From Arsukibacterium sp. UBA5043 (GTDB lineage: Bacteria; Pseudomonadota; Gammaproteobacteria; Enterobacterales; Alteromonadaceae): 64,000 bases of DNA. The position numbers and the translations under genes are program-made. Positions 9,357 through 18,525 of the stretch are shown piece after piece. The notes below the pieces were generated by a model that was not told the DNA's origin, did not search any database, and worked only from the letters and a program-made list of their open reading frames with translations. Where the stretch lies: contig DIBV01000009.1 of assembly GCA_002415085.1 (NCBI GenBank), positions 47,839 through 111,838 on the forward strand, read 5' to 3'. Every line of letters begins with the position of its first letter. The stretch's first letter is position 1.

Positions 9357-12300
9357 ATGTTGTCACAATTTTTTATCCGCCGGCCGATCTTTGCCGCGGT
9401 GATCTCGCTGCTGTTTTTTATTACCGGTGCGATTGCAGTATGGCAGTTGCCAATTACTGAATACCCGGAAGTGGTGCCACCAACGGTGGTGGTTACGGCC
9501 AACTACCCTGGTGCCAACCCGAAGGTGATTGCTGAAACAGTGGCCTCGCCGCTGGAGCAGGAAATTAATGGCGTCGAAGGCATGCTGTATATGTCATCGC
9601 AGGCCACATCCGATGGCCGGATGACCTTAACCATTACCTTTGCCATTGGCACTGATGCCGACTTAGCTCAAACCCAGGTGCAAAGCCGGGTAGAGCGGGC
9701 TAAGCCCCGTTTACCGCAGGAAGTGCAGCGATTGGGCGTAGTGACGGAAAAGTCGTCACCGGATTTAACCATGGTGGTGCATTTAACGTCACCTGATGAC
9801 CGCTACGACATGCTGTATTTGTCAAACTATGCTGCGTTGAATGTAAAAGATGAACTGGCGCGGGTTGAAGGCGTAGGCGCGGTGCGCTTATTTGGCGCTG
9901 GCGATTACAGTATGCGAGTGTGGCTGGACCCGAACAAAGTGGCAGCGCTGGGCTTATCCCCAAGCGAAATTACGGCGGCCATTCGTGAGCAGAACCAGCA
10001 GGCCGCAGCCGGCAGTTTAGGTGCTCAGCCAAGTGGCGATGCCGATTTTCAGTTACTGATTAACGTTAAAGGCCGGATGGCGGCGGTGGACGAGTTTGAG
10101 AATATTATTATTAAGGTGGGTGCTAATGGTGAAATCAGCCGGTTGAAAGATGTCGCAAGACTGGAGCTTGGCGCATCGACTTATGCATTGCGTTCTCTGC
10201 TGGATAATAAAGACGCCGTTGCGCTACCTATTTTTCAGGCTTCCGGCTCCAATGCCATTCAGATTTCCGACGATGTCCGGGCGAAAATGGCCGAATTATC
10301 GCAGAATTTTCCGGATGGCCTGGCGTACGACATTGTGTATGACCCAACCGTATTTGTGCGCGGCTCTATTGAGGCGGTGGTAAAAACCCTGCTTGAGGCT
10401 GTGCTGCTGGTGGTATTGGTAGTGGTGCTGTTTTTACAAACCTGGCGTGCGTCTATTATTCCGCTGGTGGCGGTACCGGTATCACTGGTGGGTACCTTCG
10501 CCTTTATGCATCTGCTTGGCTTTTCACTAAATGCACTGTCGCTGTTCGGTCTGGTACTGGCCATCGGCATCGTTGTCGATGATGCCATTGTGGTGGTTGA
10601 GAACGTCGAGCGTAATATCAGCGAGGGCTTATCACCGATTGCGGCTACCCAAAAAGCGATGAAAGAAGTCACCGGGCCAATTGTTGCCACCACCTTGGTG
10701 CTGGCGGCGGTGTTTATTCCCACTGCCTTTATGTCGGGTTTAACCGGTCAGTTTTATAAGCAATTTGCGTTAACCATTACCATATCTACTTTTATCTCGG
10801 CGATTAACTCGTTAACACTGAGCCCGGCGCTGTCGGCGTTGTTACTAAAAGGCCATGGCGAGAAAAAAGATGCGCTTACCCGCGGCATGGATAAGCTGTT
10901 TGGCCGTTGGTTGTTTGCACCTTTTAACCGCTTTTTTGCCCGTTTATCCAGAGGATATGGCTGGCTGATTAAAAAAGTGATCCGGTTTGGTGCCATTGTT
11001 GGCGTCATGTATATCGCCTTGGTTGGGGTAACCGGCCTGCAGTTTGCCAGCACCCCTACCGGTTATGTGCCTGGCCAGGATAAACAGTACTTAGTGGCTT
11101 TTGCCCAGTTGCCGGATGCGGCCTCACTGGAGCGCACAGACGCGGTTATTAAAGAAATGTCACGGATCGCGCTGGAGCAACCCGGTGTTGCCAACTCTGT
11201 CGCCTTTCCGGGTCTGAGCATCAATGGTTTTACCAATAGCCCGAATAGCGGCATTGTCTTTACCCCACTGACAGATTTCAGCGAGCGGACCGATCCATCA
11301 ATGTCAGCCGGAGCTATTGCCGCGGCACTGAACCAGAAGTTTGCCGGTATTGAAGATGCGTTTATTGCCATTTTCCCACCACCGCCGGTGCAGGGGCTGG
11401 GCACGATTGGTGGTTTCCGGCTGCAAATTCAGGACCGTGCAAACCATGGTTACGAAGAGCTGTATAACGTGACGATGCAAGTGATGATGAAAGCCTGGCA
11501 AACACCAGAGCTGGCTGGCATTTTCTCCAGCTATCAGGTGAATGTGCCGCAGCTGGATTTAGATATCGATCGCACCAAAGCCAAACAACAAGGTGTGGCA
11601 CTGGACGAGGTGTTTCAGACGCTGCAAGCCTATATGGGCTCGGTCTATGTCAACGACTTCAACCAGTTTGGTCGTACTTATCAGGTGAATATGCAGGCCG
11701 AACAGCAGTTTCGCCAGACGCCGGAACAAATTGCCCAGTTAAAAGTGCGCAATAACGCCGGTGATATGGTGCCGCTGGGCTCCTTTATTAATGTTACTGA
11801 TAGCGCAGGGCCAGATAGGGTAATGCACTATAACGGCTTTACCACCGCTGAAATTAACGGTGGCCCGGCGCCAGGTTACAGCAGCGGCGAAGCCCAGGCA
11901 GCCATTGAAAAAATACTGGCTGAAACCCTGCCCAATGGTATGACGTACGAGTGGACCGAACTGACCTACCAGCAAATTCTGGCTGGTAATGCTGGCATGT
12001 TTATCTACCCGCTGGTTATTCTGCTGGTGTTTATGGTGTTGGCGGCGCAGTACGAGAGTTTAAGTTTACCGCTGGCGATTATTCTGATCATTCCGATGAC
12101 GTTGTTATCGGCCCTGAGTGGCGTGCTGCTTTACGGTGGCGACAACAATATCTTCACTCAAATTGGTTTTATTGTGCTGGTGGGGCTGGCAACGAAGAAC
12201 GCCATCTTAATTGTTGAATTTGCCAAAGAGTTACAGGATCAGGGCATGAGCGCGATGGAAGCGATCCTCGAAGCGGGCCGGTTGCGGCTGCGGCCAATAC

Positions 12301-12503
12301 TGATGACCTCTATCGCCTTTATTATGGGGGTGGTGCCAATGGTGTTCTCCAGCGGAGCTGGCGCGGAAATGCGCCAGGCGATGGGGGTGGCGGTATTCTC
12401 CGGCATGATAGGTGTCACCTTGTTTGGCTTAATTTTAACCCCGTTGTTCTACTACGTGCTGGCCAAGCGTGGTGAAGATAAAGCAGAGGTTACTCATGGG
12501 TAA
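9357..12503 (+). CDS. RND multidrug efflux pump (HAE1 family)
   Basis: A protein of 1048 residues, the normal length for AcrB/MexB-like permeases, with the family start (MLSQFFIRRPIFAAVISLLF), two halves of six membrane helices and large periplasmic porter loops. The helix-4 segment with adjacent aspartates (GLVLAIGIVVDDAIVVVENV), which forms the proton relay in this family, is present. The C-terminal half carries GFIVLVGLATKNAILIVEFA. It exports lipophilic compounds using the proton gradient; the substrate range is unknown. It overlaps the channel gene by 8 bp, indicating translational coupling. Confidence 0.94.
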   Translation: MLSQFFIRRPIFAAVISLLFFITGAIAVWQLPITEYPEVVPPTVVVTANYPGANPKVIAETVASPLEQEINGVEGMLYMSSQATSDGRMTLTITFAIGTDADLAQTQVQSRVERAKPRLPQEVQRLGVVTEKSSPDLTMVVHLTSPDDRYDMLYLSNYAALNVKDELARVEGVGAVRLFGAGDYSMRVWLDPNKVAALGLSPSEITAAIREQNQQAAAGSLGAQPSGDADFQLLINVKGRMAAVDEFENIIIKVGANGEISRLKDVARLELGASTYALRSLLDNKDAVALPIFQASGSNAIQISDDVRAKMAELSQNFPDGLAYDIVYDPTVFVRGSIEAVVKTLLEAVLLVVLVVVLFLQTWRASIIPLVAVPVSLVGTFAFMHLLGFSLNALSLFGLVLAIGIVVDDAIVVVENVERNISEGLSPIAATQKAMKEVTGPIVATTLVLAAVFIPTAFMSGLTGQFYKQFALTITISTFISAINSLTLSPALSALLLKGHGEKKDALTRGMDKLFGRWLFAPFNRFFARLSRGYGWLIKKVIRFGAIVGVMYIALVGVTGLQFASTPTGYVPGQDKQYLVAFAQLPDAASLERTDAVIKEMSRIALEQPGVANSVAFPGLSINGFTNSPNSGIVFTPLTDFSERTDPSMSAGAIAAALNQKFAGIEDAFIAIFPPPPVQGLGTIGGFRLQIQDRANHGYEELYNVTMQVMMKAWQTPELAGIFSSYQVNVPQLDLDIDRTKAKQQGVALDEVFQTLQAYMGSVYVNDFNQFGRTYQVNMQAEQQFRQTPEQIAQLKVRNNAGDMVPLGSFINVTDSAGPDRVMHYNGFTTAEINGGPAPGYSSGEAQAAIEKILAETLPNGMTYEWTELTYQQILAGNAGMFIYPLVILLVFMVLAAQYESLSLPLAIILIIPMTLLSALSGVLLYGGDNNIFTQIGFIVLVGLATKNAILIVEFAKELQDQGMSAMEAILEAGRLRLRPILMTSIAFIMGVVPMVFSSGAGAEMRQAMGVAVFSGMIGVTLFGLILTPLFYYVLAKRGEDKAEVTHG

Positions 12504-13878
12504 TAACTTTAAATTATCAGCTATTGCGGTGATGCTGCTGTCATTAAGCGCCTGTGCGGTAGGCCCGGATTATCAGGCACCGGCTAAGGTTGCTGATATC
12601 AGCGTTAACAGCCCGTACCAACGGGCAGAGCATAGCCAGAACTGGTGGCAGGCGTTTGATGACGCTGCGTTAAACCAGCTGATTAGTCAGGCCCTGGTTG
12701 AAAACCGTACTCTGGCGCAGGCCAGAGCTAACGTTGACAGAGCGTATGCGGTGTTTCGTGATGCCAATAACGACTTTTTACCGAAAGGGACCGTTGACGC
12801 CGGTTACCAGGCCAGTGAAAACCCGACCATATCACCAGCTGATGACGGCGAAATCAGCCGTGGTTACAGCAGCGGCGCCAATTTAAGCTGGGATCTGGAC
12901 TTATTTGGTAAACTGCGCCGGGCCACTGAAGCGGCAGAGGCGCAGGCAGAGCAGGCGGATATTTTATGGCATGACGCCCAGGTGCAGTTAATAAGCCAGG
13001 TGGCAACCAGTTACGGTGAGTACCGGGGCGCCCAGCTGCGCTTAGTAGTGGCAGAGCAAAACCTGCAAAATCTGCAACAAAGCCGGGCTATTGTGCTCGC
13101 GCGCTTAGAAGCCGGTATGGCTTCTGATTTGGAGCTGGCGCAGATAGAGGTGCAGGTGCATCAGGTACAGGCGATGATGCCGGCCTACCGGGTGGCGCTG
13201 TTAACGGCCGATGCCACCTTATCGGCTTTGCTGGGGCAGCGGCCAGGTCAGTTACAACTAGGCGCGGTGCCGCATTTACCTGAGTTAAAACAACCAGTCG
13301 CGCTGGTTAACGGGGAGAACTACCTGCGCTACCGCGCCGATGTCGCCAGTGCTGAGCGGGTGTTGGCAGCCCGCACGGCTGAAATTGGTGTGGCAACGGC
13401 TGACTTGTATCCGAATTTGTCAGTACGTGGTTTTCTGGGTTTTATCTCCGGCCCGGGTTTAACAGTGGGCAGTGACAGCCAAAGCTGGGCCGTGGCGCCA
13501 ACGTTAAGCTGGCGGGCGGCAGATTTAGGCTCGGTAAAAGCCCGTATCCGCCAGGCCGAGGCCAGCAGCCAAATGGCGCTGGCCCAGTTTGAACAGCAGG
13601 TATTTAACGCCATCAACGAAATGCAGTTAGCGCTTAACAGCTACAACTTAAGCCGTCAGCAGCAACTTAGCACTGAACTACAATGGCAGGCTGGTAACAA
13701 GGCGGTGCAGATTGCCCGTCAGCGCTACAACGCCGGTACCGGTGAGTTTCTGGACTTGCTGGACGCCGAACGAGAACTGCTGCAAAGCCGCGACCAGTTA
13801 GCGCAACTGCAACAGCAAAGTTTTATCCGGTTGGTGGGCATTTACCGCAGTTTTGGTGGCGGTATTCAGCTGATGTAG
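12496..13878 (+). CDS. Outer-membrane efflux channel (NodT/OprM family)
   Basis: A protein of 460 residues with a lipoprotein signal (AVMLLSLSACAVGPDYQAP, lipid-anchored Cys) and two repeated outer-membrane efflux protein domains of long helices and strands. The typical NWWQAFDDAALNQLI segment is near the start and the RYNAGTGEFLDLLDAERELL segment near the end. A GTG farther upstream at 12469 lies inside the pump gene; the ATG at 12496 fits the signal peptide and is chosen. It completes the three-part pump. A terminator hairpin follows at 13907. Confidence 0.92.
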   Translation: MGNNFKLSAIAVMLLSLSACAVGPDYQAPAKVADISVNSPYQRAEHSQNWWQAFDDAALNQLISQALVENRTLAQARANVDRAYAVFRDANNDFLPKGTVDAGYQASENPTISPADDGEISRGYSSGANLSWDLDLFGKLRRATEAAEAQAEQADILWHDAQVQLISQVATSYGEYRGAQLRLVVAEQNLQNLQQSRAIVLARLEAGMASDLELAQIEVQVHQVQAMMPAYRVALLTADATLSALLGQRPGQLQLGAVPHLPELKQPVALVNGENYLRYRADVASAERVLAARTAEIGVATADLYPNLSVRGFLGFISGPGLTVGSDSQSWAVAPTLSWRAADLGSVKARIRQAEASSQMALAQFEQQVFNAINEMQLALNSYNLSRQQQLSTELQWQAGNKAVQIARQRYNAGTGEFLDLLDAERELLQSRDQLAQLQQQSFIRLVGIYRSFGGGIQLM

Positions 13879-13906
13879 GGCAGATGTACTGTTACTGGAA
13901 TAGAAC

Positions 13907-13931
13907 AAAGCCGGGTAATACCGGCTTTTTT
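13907..13931 (+). terminator. Rho-independent terminator of the efflux operon
   Basis: AAGCCGG-GTAATA-CCGGCTT followed by a run of T's, 28 bp after the channel-gene stop codon. Confidence 0.85.
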
Positions 13932-14047
13932 CGTGCTACCGAACATTACGCTTGATATAACCCCCAGTGATTAGAAAAATTGTGGTCCGGATTCTGCAAA
14001 GTTTATTCAACTTTTGTGCATGGTGAACTATTACCCGGAGGCCGCCA

Positions 14048-14290
14048 ATGTTTACCCAACTTAATCCCTCCTTGCCGCTATATATTCCCTCAAAAAATGA
14101 ATCTGCCTTGGCCCACGGTGTAATAGATTACGGGCCTGAGCAGCATCTTATGTGGGTGTGCTTTCTAAATTCAAACGGGGAGTGCTGGACTCTGCCTAAC
14201 CCGGAAGTGAGAATAGAATGGAATGCGACACTGGGCCGAATGCCTAAAAAACCAGTTGATAATGTAGTAAATGTTGGCCAAAAAAACTGA
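14048..14290 (+). CDS. Small conserved-looking protein, unknown function
   Basis: An 80-residue protein with a good ribosome binding site (CCCGGAGG) before the ATG. It resembles small 'MFTQLNP...DYG...LIWVCF...GECWTLPNP' proteins that I associate, from memory, with phage or accessory regions; no function is known to me. It is followed after 2 bp by a broken small frame, so it may once have headed a two-gene unit. Confidence 0.6.
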   Translation: MFTQLNPSLPLYIPSKNESALAHGVIDYGPEQHLMWVCFLNSNGECWTLPNPEVRIEWNATLGRMPKKPVDNVVNVGQKN

Positions 14291-14292
14291 AC

Positions 14293-14520
14293 ATGACTAT
14301 GGAGGTTTTACAACTGAATGGAATTTATTTCATGACATTAACAGTTACAGACGCAGGCTAGCGGCCTTATCCGATCGATAAATTGCTGGGGCGATTAAAA
14401 GTTAAATACGCCAGCGACCTGAACGACAAAATTCTAATTACTGATGGCAAAATGACACAACTGGACTGGCGTTTGAAAGAATCAATTTTAAGCGTGACGC
14501 CAGTTCAAGACTACAAATAG
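14293..14520 (+). pseudogene. Small frame interrupted by an in-frame TAG
   Basis: Reading from the ATG at 14293 gives 22 residues ending VTDAG, then a TAG (14359-14361). The same frame then continues for 52 more codons (RPYPIDKLLGRLKVKYASDL and on) to a second TAG at 14518-14520. The downstream part has ordinary protein character, suggesting one 75-codon gene with a nonsense mutation. The start is 2 bp after the previous gene's stop, with GGAGG just inside the frame. Suppression of the amber codon is an alternative but has no direct support. Confidence 0.45.
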
Positions 14521-14571
14521 AGATCCGAAAAAGTCAGCTATTGCTTGTTAGGCTAGCGTGACAAAGTTGCT

Positions 14572-15042
14572 TTACTTATTGCTATTATCCTCGCCCTGAT
14601 CAGGTATTTCCGGCTCAACCAACAACGCCAGCAATTGCAATGATTCCTGCCAGCCGGCATAACAAAACTCCAGCGGTATTGCTTCGGGTATGCCGCTTTG
14701 TTCAATATGCAATTCAGTGCCGCACAGTACCGGTTTTAACCGGATGGTTACCTGCATTTGCCCCGGCAGGTTGGGGTCATCAAACTGGTCGTTATAGCGG
14801 ATCAGGTCGTTTGGTTTCAGCTCCAGATACGTGCCACCAAAACTATGGCTTTTACCGGTATTAAAATTGGTAAAAGACATTTTATAGCCACCGCCCACCC
14901 GTACATCCATACTATGCACCTTGCCGGTAAAGCCATGTGGCGGGCACCATTTCACCAGTGCATCTGCATCTAAAAAGGCACGATATAGCCGCTCTGGTGT
15001 TGCTTTGATAACCCGGTGCAATGTTACGGTATTACCTGACAT
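14572..15042 (-). CDS. SRPBCC/AHSA1-like protein
   Basis: A protein of 156 residues of the START/SRPBCC superfamily, AHSA1 branch. The opening HRVIKATPERLYRAFLDADA and the WCPPHGFTGKVHSMDVRVGG segment are typical, as is the ending with GWQESLQLLALLVEP. These are small ligand-binding folds of usually unknown ligand. A good ribosome binding site (CTGGAGA) precedes the ATG. Confidence 0.82.
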   Translation of the reverse strand: MSGNTVTLHRVIKATPERLYRAFLDADALVKWCPPHGFTGKVHSMDVRVGGGYKMSFTNFNTGKSHSFGGTYLELKPNDLIRYNDQFDDPNLPGQMQVTIRLKPVLCGTELHIEQSGIPEAIPLEFCYAGWQESLQLLALLVEPEIPDQGEDNSNK

Positions 15043-15133
15043 ATTGATTCTCCAGCGCTTAACTCAATAATTTTCTGAATTACAGCTTAGTCGAAACAGC
15101 AATACCGGATTCGACAGGTGGAAGCAATTTATT

Positions 15134-15316
15134 TTAGTTGTTCTGCCGTTCTCCTGGCGTAGTCAATTCTTTCAGTTCTTCATCAGTCAGATAGGGTGTT
15201 TCTGGGTCTGCAAAGATCTGCTACAAAATATCTAACTCAGTGGTATTTTTAACTCGCAGCATGTTGGTTTTGCTCTTCATTTCCCTGAGTTCATCTAAGG
15301 TATATGTCTTACTCAA
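15134..15316 (-). pseudogene. Small frame with TTG start and in-frame TAG
   Basis: A GGAGG at ideal spacing precedes a TTG (15316). The frame reads MSKTYTLDELREMKSKTNML and continues to ...ELDIL, then a TAG at 15221-15223. It resumes with QIFADPETPYLTDEELKELT and ends at TAA 15134. The strong initiation site and coherent acidic C-terminus suggest a real 60-residue gene broken by a nonsense codon. It could be a decayed antitoxin or regulator; no family is recognised. Confidence 0.4.
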
Positions 15317-15391
15317 ACGATCCTCCGCCGGTCTTGCAAACCGCGGCTGGCGTTTCCTATGAGGGAATTAACGCCAGTCAGCTGCAGGTAG

Positions 15392-15607
15392 CTAAACAAT
15401 ATCGTCTAACGCTATACCAACATCAGTTTCAATCCTTTTGTACTGCGCCTTAACCTCAGCGTAAAGCTGACTTACTTCCATTAAGTACTCTTCATAGTCA
15501 GCGCGGTCACGTAAGGTTTCACTGGTTAACAGCTGTTCGTTGTACCTTACCGCGTCACGTAACGCCTGTACTAACAAAGGCGCAGCGGCGTTTGAAATTT
15601 CAATCAT
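15392..15607 (-). CDS. Small helical protein, probable antitoxin partner
   Basis: A 71-residue, mostly helical and acidic protein (LRDRADYEEYLMEVSQLYAE). Its start overlaps the stop of the Tse2-like gene by 4 bp and has its own site (AAGGAT). Coupling to a toxin-like gene suggests it is the neutralising partner, by analogy with two-gene toxin-antitoxin loci; the sequence itself matches no antitoxin family I can name. Confidence 0.5.
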   Translation of the reverse strand: MIEISNAAAPLLVQALRDAVRYNEQLLTSETLRDRADYEEYLMEVSQLYAEVKAQYKRIETDVGIALDDIV

Positions 15608-16059
15608 TTTGCTATCCTTTCAATTTGAGCTGCGAAAGACCTTAGCAGATTTCTGAATGTAGCTATAGGCATATCATGGGCCGGGGCGATAGTGTAGTGC
15701 GTTGCCATAAAGGTTTCGTTGTAAGAGTCTTTAACAATCGCTAAACCGCGAGGTAACGGTGTTCCCGCTGGAATGATGTAATGTACCCAGTCCTTTCCCT
15801 TTGGTACTCCGGGTTTATCAAAAGTAGAAATGCCCCGAGGCCAATGTTTAACCTTAACCCAACCGTTTTCAATGGTGATATCTGGCTTACGGATCCTGCC
15901 ATTCGACATTTTGTGGGGGGTTTCAATCAGGTCAAACAGAGCAGTGTTTTTCTTGATGTTCAGACCGCGCCACAAATTCACTGGTACTGCGCCATCGAAA
16001 TACCTTTCCAGTTCACCCATTGAGATGAAAACATCCTTCAAAACAGATTGTTGTTCCAT
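15604..16059 (-). CDS. Tse2-like ADP-ribosyltransferase-fold toxin (tentative)
   Basis: A 151-residue protein. The segments VPVNLWRGLNI and, near the C-terminus, GTPLPRGLAIVKDSYNETFM followed by THYTIAPAHDMPIATF resemble the conserved core of Tse2-type toxins, which adopt an ADP-ribosyltransferase-like fold. The call rests on remembered family patterns, not on a search. It is the first gene of a coupled pair with a small acidic protein. A ribosome binding site (AAGGAAC) precedes the ATG. Toxin-first order is less common in type II toxin-antitoxin systems but known for some. Confidence 0.5.
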   Translation of the reverse strand: MEQQSVLKDVFISMGELERYFDGAVPVNLWRGLNIKKNTALFDLIETPHKMSNGRIRKPDITIENGWVKVKHWPRGISTFDKPGVPKGKDWVHYIIPAGTPLPRGLAIVKDSYNETFMATHYTIAPAHDMPIATFRNLLRSFAAQIERIAK

Positions 16060-16244
16060 AGTTCTAGTTCCTTATTTTTGCATTGTGATTTAAGTGTTAA
16101 ATTATAGTAATTAATTTATGTATTTGAAGCGACAAAAGCAAGAACTGGCGCTGCGGAAATTATCTAGTAACGAATGTTTTGTTTGACTGGATTCTGCATT
16201 ATGCAAAGTTATACTTACTGTTAAATGGAAGTTTGGAGGTAGCT

Positions 16245-16493
16245 ATGACGCGAATCACTATTAAGCTGGATGACGAGCTTATCCAGCAAGTAAAGCAAGC
16301 TGCAGCCGAGGCGAAGATGACACAAGACCAGTGGCTGGCTAGTTTAATTCAACAGCGCTTAGCCAACACCTGGCCGCAAATCATTCGTGATATGGCTGGC
16401 AGCTGGCAGGAATTTCCGCTGCAAGAATTGCTGCGTACAGAGCATGGCACAGATATGCCGCGAGTGTCAGTTGAGAAAGTCTGCAAAGATTGA
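16245..16493 (+). CDS. Ribbon-helix-helix (CopG-like) protein
   Basis: An 82-residue protein whose N-terminus, TRITIKLDDELIQQVKQAAA followed by EAKMTQDQWLASLIQQRL, fits the ribbon-helix-helix DNA-binding fold used by CopG/antitoxin proteins. The ATG at 16245 has a strong GGAGG site and is preferred over an upstream in-frame ATG at 16179. No toxin partner follows; the next gene is convergent and unrelated, so it may be an orphan antitoxin or a simple regulator. Confidence 0.6.
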   Translation: MTRITIKLDDELIQQVKQAAAEAKMTQDQWLASLIQQRLANTWPQIIRDMAGSWQEFPLQELLRTEHGTDMPRVSVEKVCKD

Positions 16494-16497
16494 AAGC

Positions 16498-17043
16498 CTA
16501 CCGATACTGCGCCAGCTCTTCCTGAATTTGCATAAACTCGTGATGGGTGTCGGGTTGCAGCTCGCTTAGTGATCTGGCGATATTTACCTGCATGGTTACC
16601 TGAGCCACTTCAGCGATCTCCGGTGTTACTGCTTTGTTTTGCTGTTTGGTAAACCAGCTAAGCACTTTAGCCAAATGCCAGATACTGGTGCTGCCGCTGT
16701 GCAATGGGGCGGGGAAGCTTTGGCTATGGCTGAGCATAAGCTTTCGCATATTTTGCCGGCTAAAACCGAGTAAGTCGACAATATCTGTTAAGCCAACCAA
16801 ATCGGGAGTAGCTTCAATAAGGGATGCGCGTGGAATGGCAGTTTTTACATCTTTAATAGCAGAGGTTATTGCAGCAAAAGCATTGTTGGCTTCACGGCTA
16901 AATTGCAGTGCAATGCGGCCTGGTTGGCCGATACCAATAAGGGCATCGTCGCAGCCAGATTGCGCCAGTGCGGCAACATAGTTTTCGGCATTATGGACAG
17001 CATCCGGCAAGGCAAACTTTAAAGTAAACTCATATAGTTTCAT
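16498..17043 (-). CDS. Putative HTH DNA-binding protein
   Basis: A 181-residue protein starting MKLYEFTLKF with AAGGAG upstream; an earlier in-frame start at 17130 lacks a site. The middle contains an AlpA/Xis-like winged-HTH pattern (VGLTDIVDLLGFSRQNMRKL then an IWHLAKVLSWF segment). The N-terminal 80 residues look like an alpha/beta domain. It ends 4 bp from the convergent RHH gene. Function is unknown; a regulator is likely. Confidence 0.55.
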   Translation of the reverse strand: MKLYEFTLKFALPDAVHNAENYVAALAQSGCDDALIGIGQPGRIALQFSREANNAFAAITSAIKDVKTAIPRASLIEATPDLVGLTDIVDLLGFSRQNMRKLMLSHSQSFPAPLHSGSTSIWHLAKVLSWFTKQQNKAVTPEIAEVAQVTMQVNIARSLSELQPDTHHEFMQIQEELAQYR

Positions 17044-17271
17044 CGGCTTACTCCTTAAGCTTAGAGCGTTTCTATTTACTGAAATGTTGACAAAATTATA
17101 GTTACCAATACCTGGGTTGTCATATGACAACCTTGAGGGGGCTATTTTCTTTTGCGTTTATACATTTGTGGCTTTTGCTACTGCGCTCAACACCATAAAA
17201 TCTCTGCCCAAGCCTCTTGCTGAGTGCTGAACAACCAGAGAGAATAGCGCCAGTTTGCAGTTGAGGTTGCT

Positions 17272-17895
17272 ATGGTTAATCTGGCCCTGATGGGCGCTTT
17301 TATCCCAACATTTTTATTTGTGTCGGTGACGCCGGGTATGTGTATGACGCTGGCGATGACCCTGGGCATGAGCCAGGGCGTGCGCCGTACCTTCTGGATG
17401 ATGTGGGGCGAGATGCTCGGCGTTGGCCTGGTTGCCGTGTTGGCGGTGCTGGGGGTGGCGGCGCTGATGCTGCAGTTTCCGGCGGTTTTTCAGTGGTTTA
17501 AAGTGCTCGGCGCCTGCTACCTGACCTATATTGGTGTGCAGATGTGGCGGGCAAGAGGCAAGCTGGCGATACCCACCGCAGGGCTGGTACCACAACTGCT
17601 ACCCAGGCGTACCTTGTTTAGCCAGGGCTTTATTACTGCGGTATCTAACCCGAAAGGTTGGGCCTTTCATATGGCGCTGTTGCCGCCTTTTATCGACGGC
17701 CAGCTGGCGTTCTGGCCACAGCTGGTGATTTTAATCAGCATTATCTTACTGTTAGAGTTTTTATCGATGCTGTTATATGCCAGTGGTGGCAAAGCACTGG
17801 CACTATTTTTAACCCGCTCTAACCGGGTGCAGTATTTAAACCGGATTGGCGCCAGCCTGATGTTTGGCGTGGCGCTGTGGATGCTGCTCGGCTAA
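17272..17895 (+). CDS. LysE-family amino acid exporter
   Basis: A 207-residue protein with six hydrophobic helices and the family start FIPTFLFVSVTPGMCMTLAM and GLVAVLAVLGVAALM. It also has a conserved SNPKGWAFHMALLPPFID segment. LysE/RhtB proteins export amino acids or related compounds from the cytoplasm. It stands alone, preceded by GAGG before the ATG. Confidence 0.88.
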   Translation: MVNLALMGAFIPTFLFVSVTPGMCMTLAMTLGMSQGVRRTFWMMWGEMLGVGLVAVLAVLGVAALMLQFPAVFQWFKVLGACYLTYIGVQMWRARGKLAIPTAGLVPQLLPRRTLFSQGFITAVSNPKGWAFHMALLPPFIDGQLAFWPQLVILISIILLLEFLSMLLYASGGKALALFLTRSNRVQYLNRIGASLMFGVALWMLLG

Positions 17896-17906
17896 TTTAT
17901 GCCGGG

Positions 17907-18515
17907 CTACCAGCTTTTACCTGGCGCTTTATTGCTGCCTAAACCACCACTTAATACCAGCTGCAGTGCTTCGGCCGGTTTCATATCGATATTACGGGTA
18001 CAGCTGCGCGGGATAATAATGGTATAGCCACCGACGTTGTAAGCCATTGGGATAAACACTGCCAGCTGTTCTTCATCCATCAGGGATGACATCCGATCAT
18101 CAGTCTGGCCGCCTTGTTTGGTAATAATGCCTATCAGCTCAATTTCTGATGCTGGCAGTTTTACCATAACTACTGAACCATCTTTGAAATTTTTGCCTGA
18201 CATCAGGTCGATAATATCCTGCAGCATGCCGTAAATTTGCCTGGTGCCTGGCAGCTTCATCATAATTTTACCGGGCAATTGCCATAACCAGTTAAAGCTG
18301 GGCCAGCGCGAGCTGTAACCAATCGCAATACACAGCAGAATAAAGCCCAGTATGGCCATGCCAGGCAAGTACCACTGGGCAGGCAATACCAGTTGCAGCA
18401 GCGGGCTTAACAGCGTTTCAACGGTGTGCAGCAGCCAGCGCAGCAGCTCAATGGTAATAACCAGCGGCAGAATAATCGCCAGCCCCGCCAGTAAACTTTT
18501 AACAATAACCCGCAT
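17907..18515 (-). CDS. DUF502 membrane protein
   Basis: A 202-residue protein with two N-terminal membrane helices (SLLAGLAIILPLVITIELL and YLPGMAILGFILLCIAIGY). A soluble domain follows, with the family's IPRSCTRNIDMKPAEALQLV ending. DUF502 proteins are widespread with unknown function. It is the third gene of a same-strand run after cti and DUF2891, 10 bp from the preceding stop, so co-transcription is likely. Confidence 0.85.
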   Translation of the reverse strand: MRVIVKSLLAGLAIILPLVITIELLRWLLHTVETLLSPLLQLVLPAQWYLPGMAILGFILLCIAIGYSSRWPSFNWLWQLPGKIMMKLPGTRQIYGMLQDIIDLMSGKNFKDGSVVMVKLPASEIELIGIITKQGGQTDDRMSSLMDEEQLAVFIPMAYNVGGYTIIIPRSCTRNIDMKPAEALQLVLSGGLGSNKAPGKSW

Positions 18516-18525
18516 AAAAAACCCT

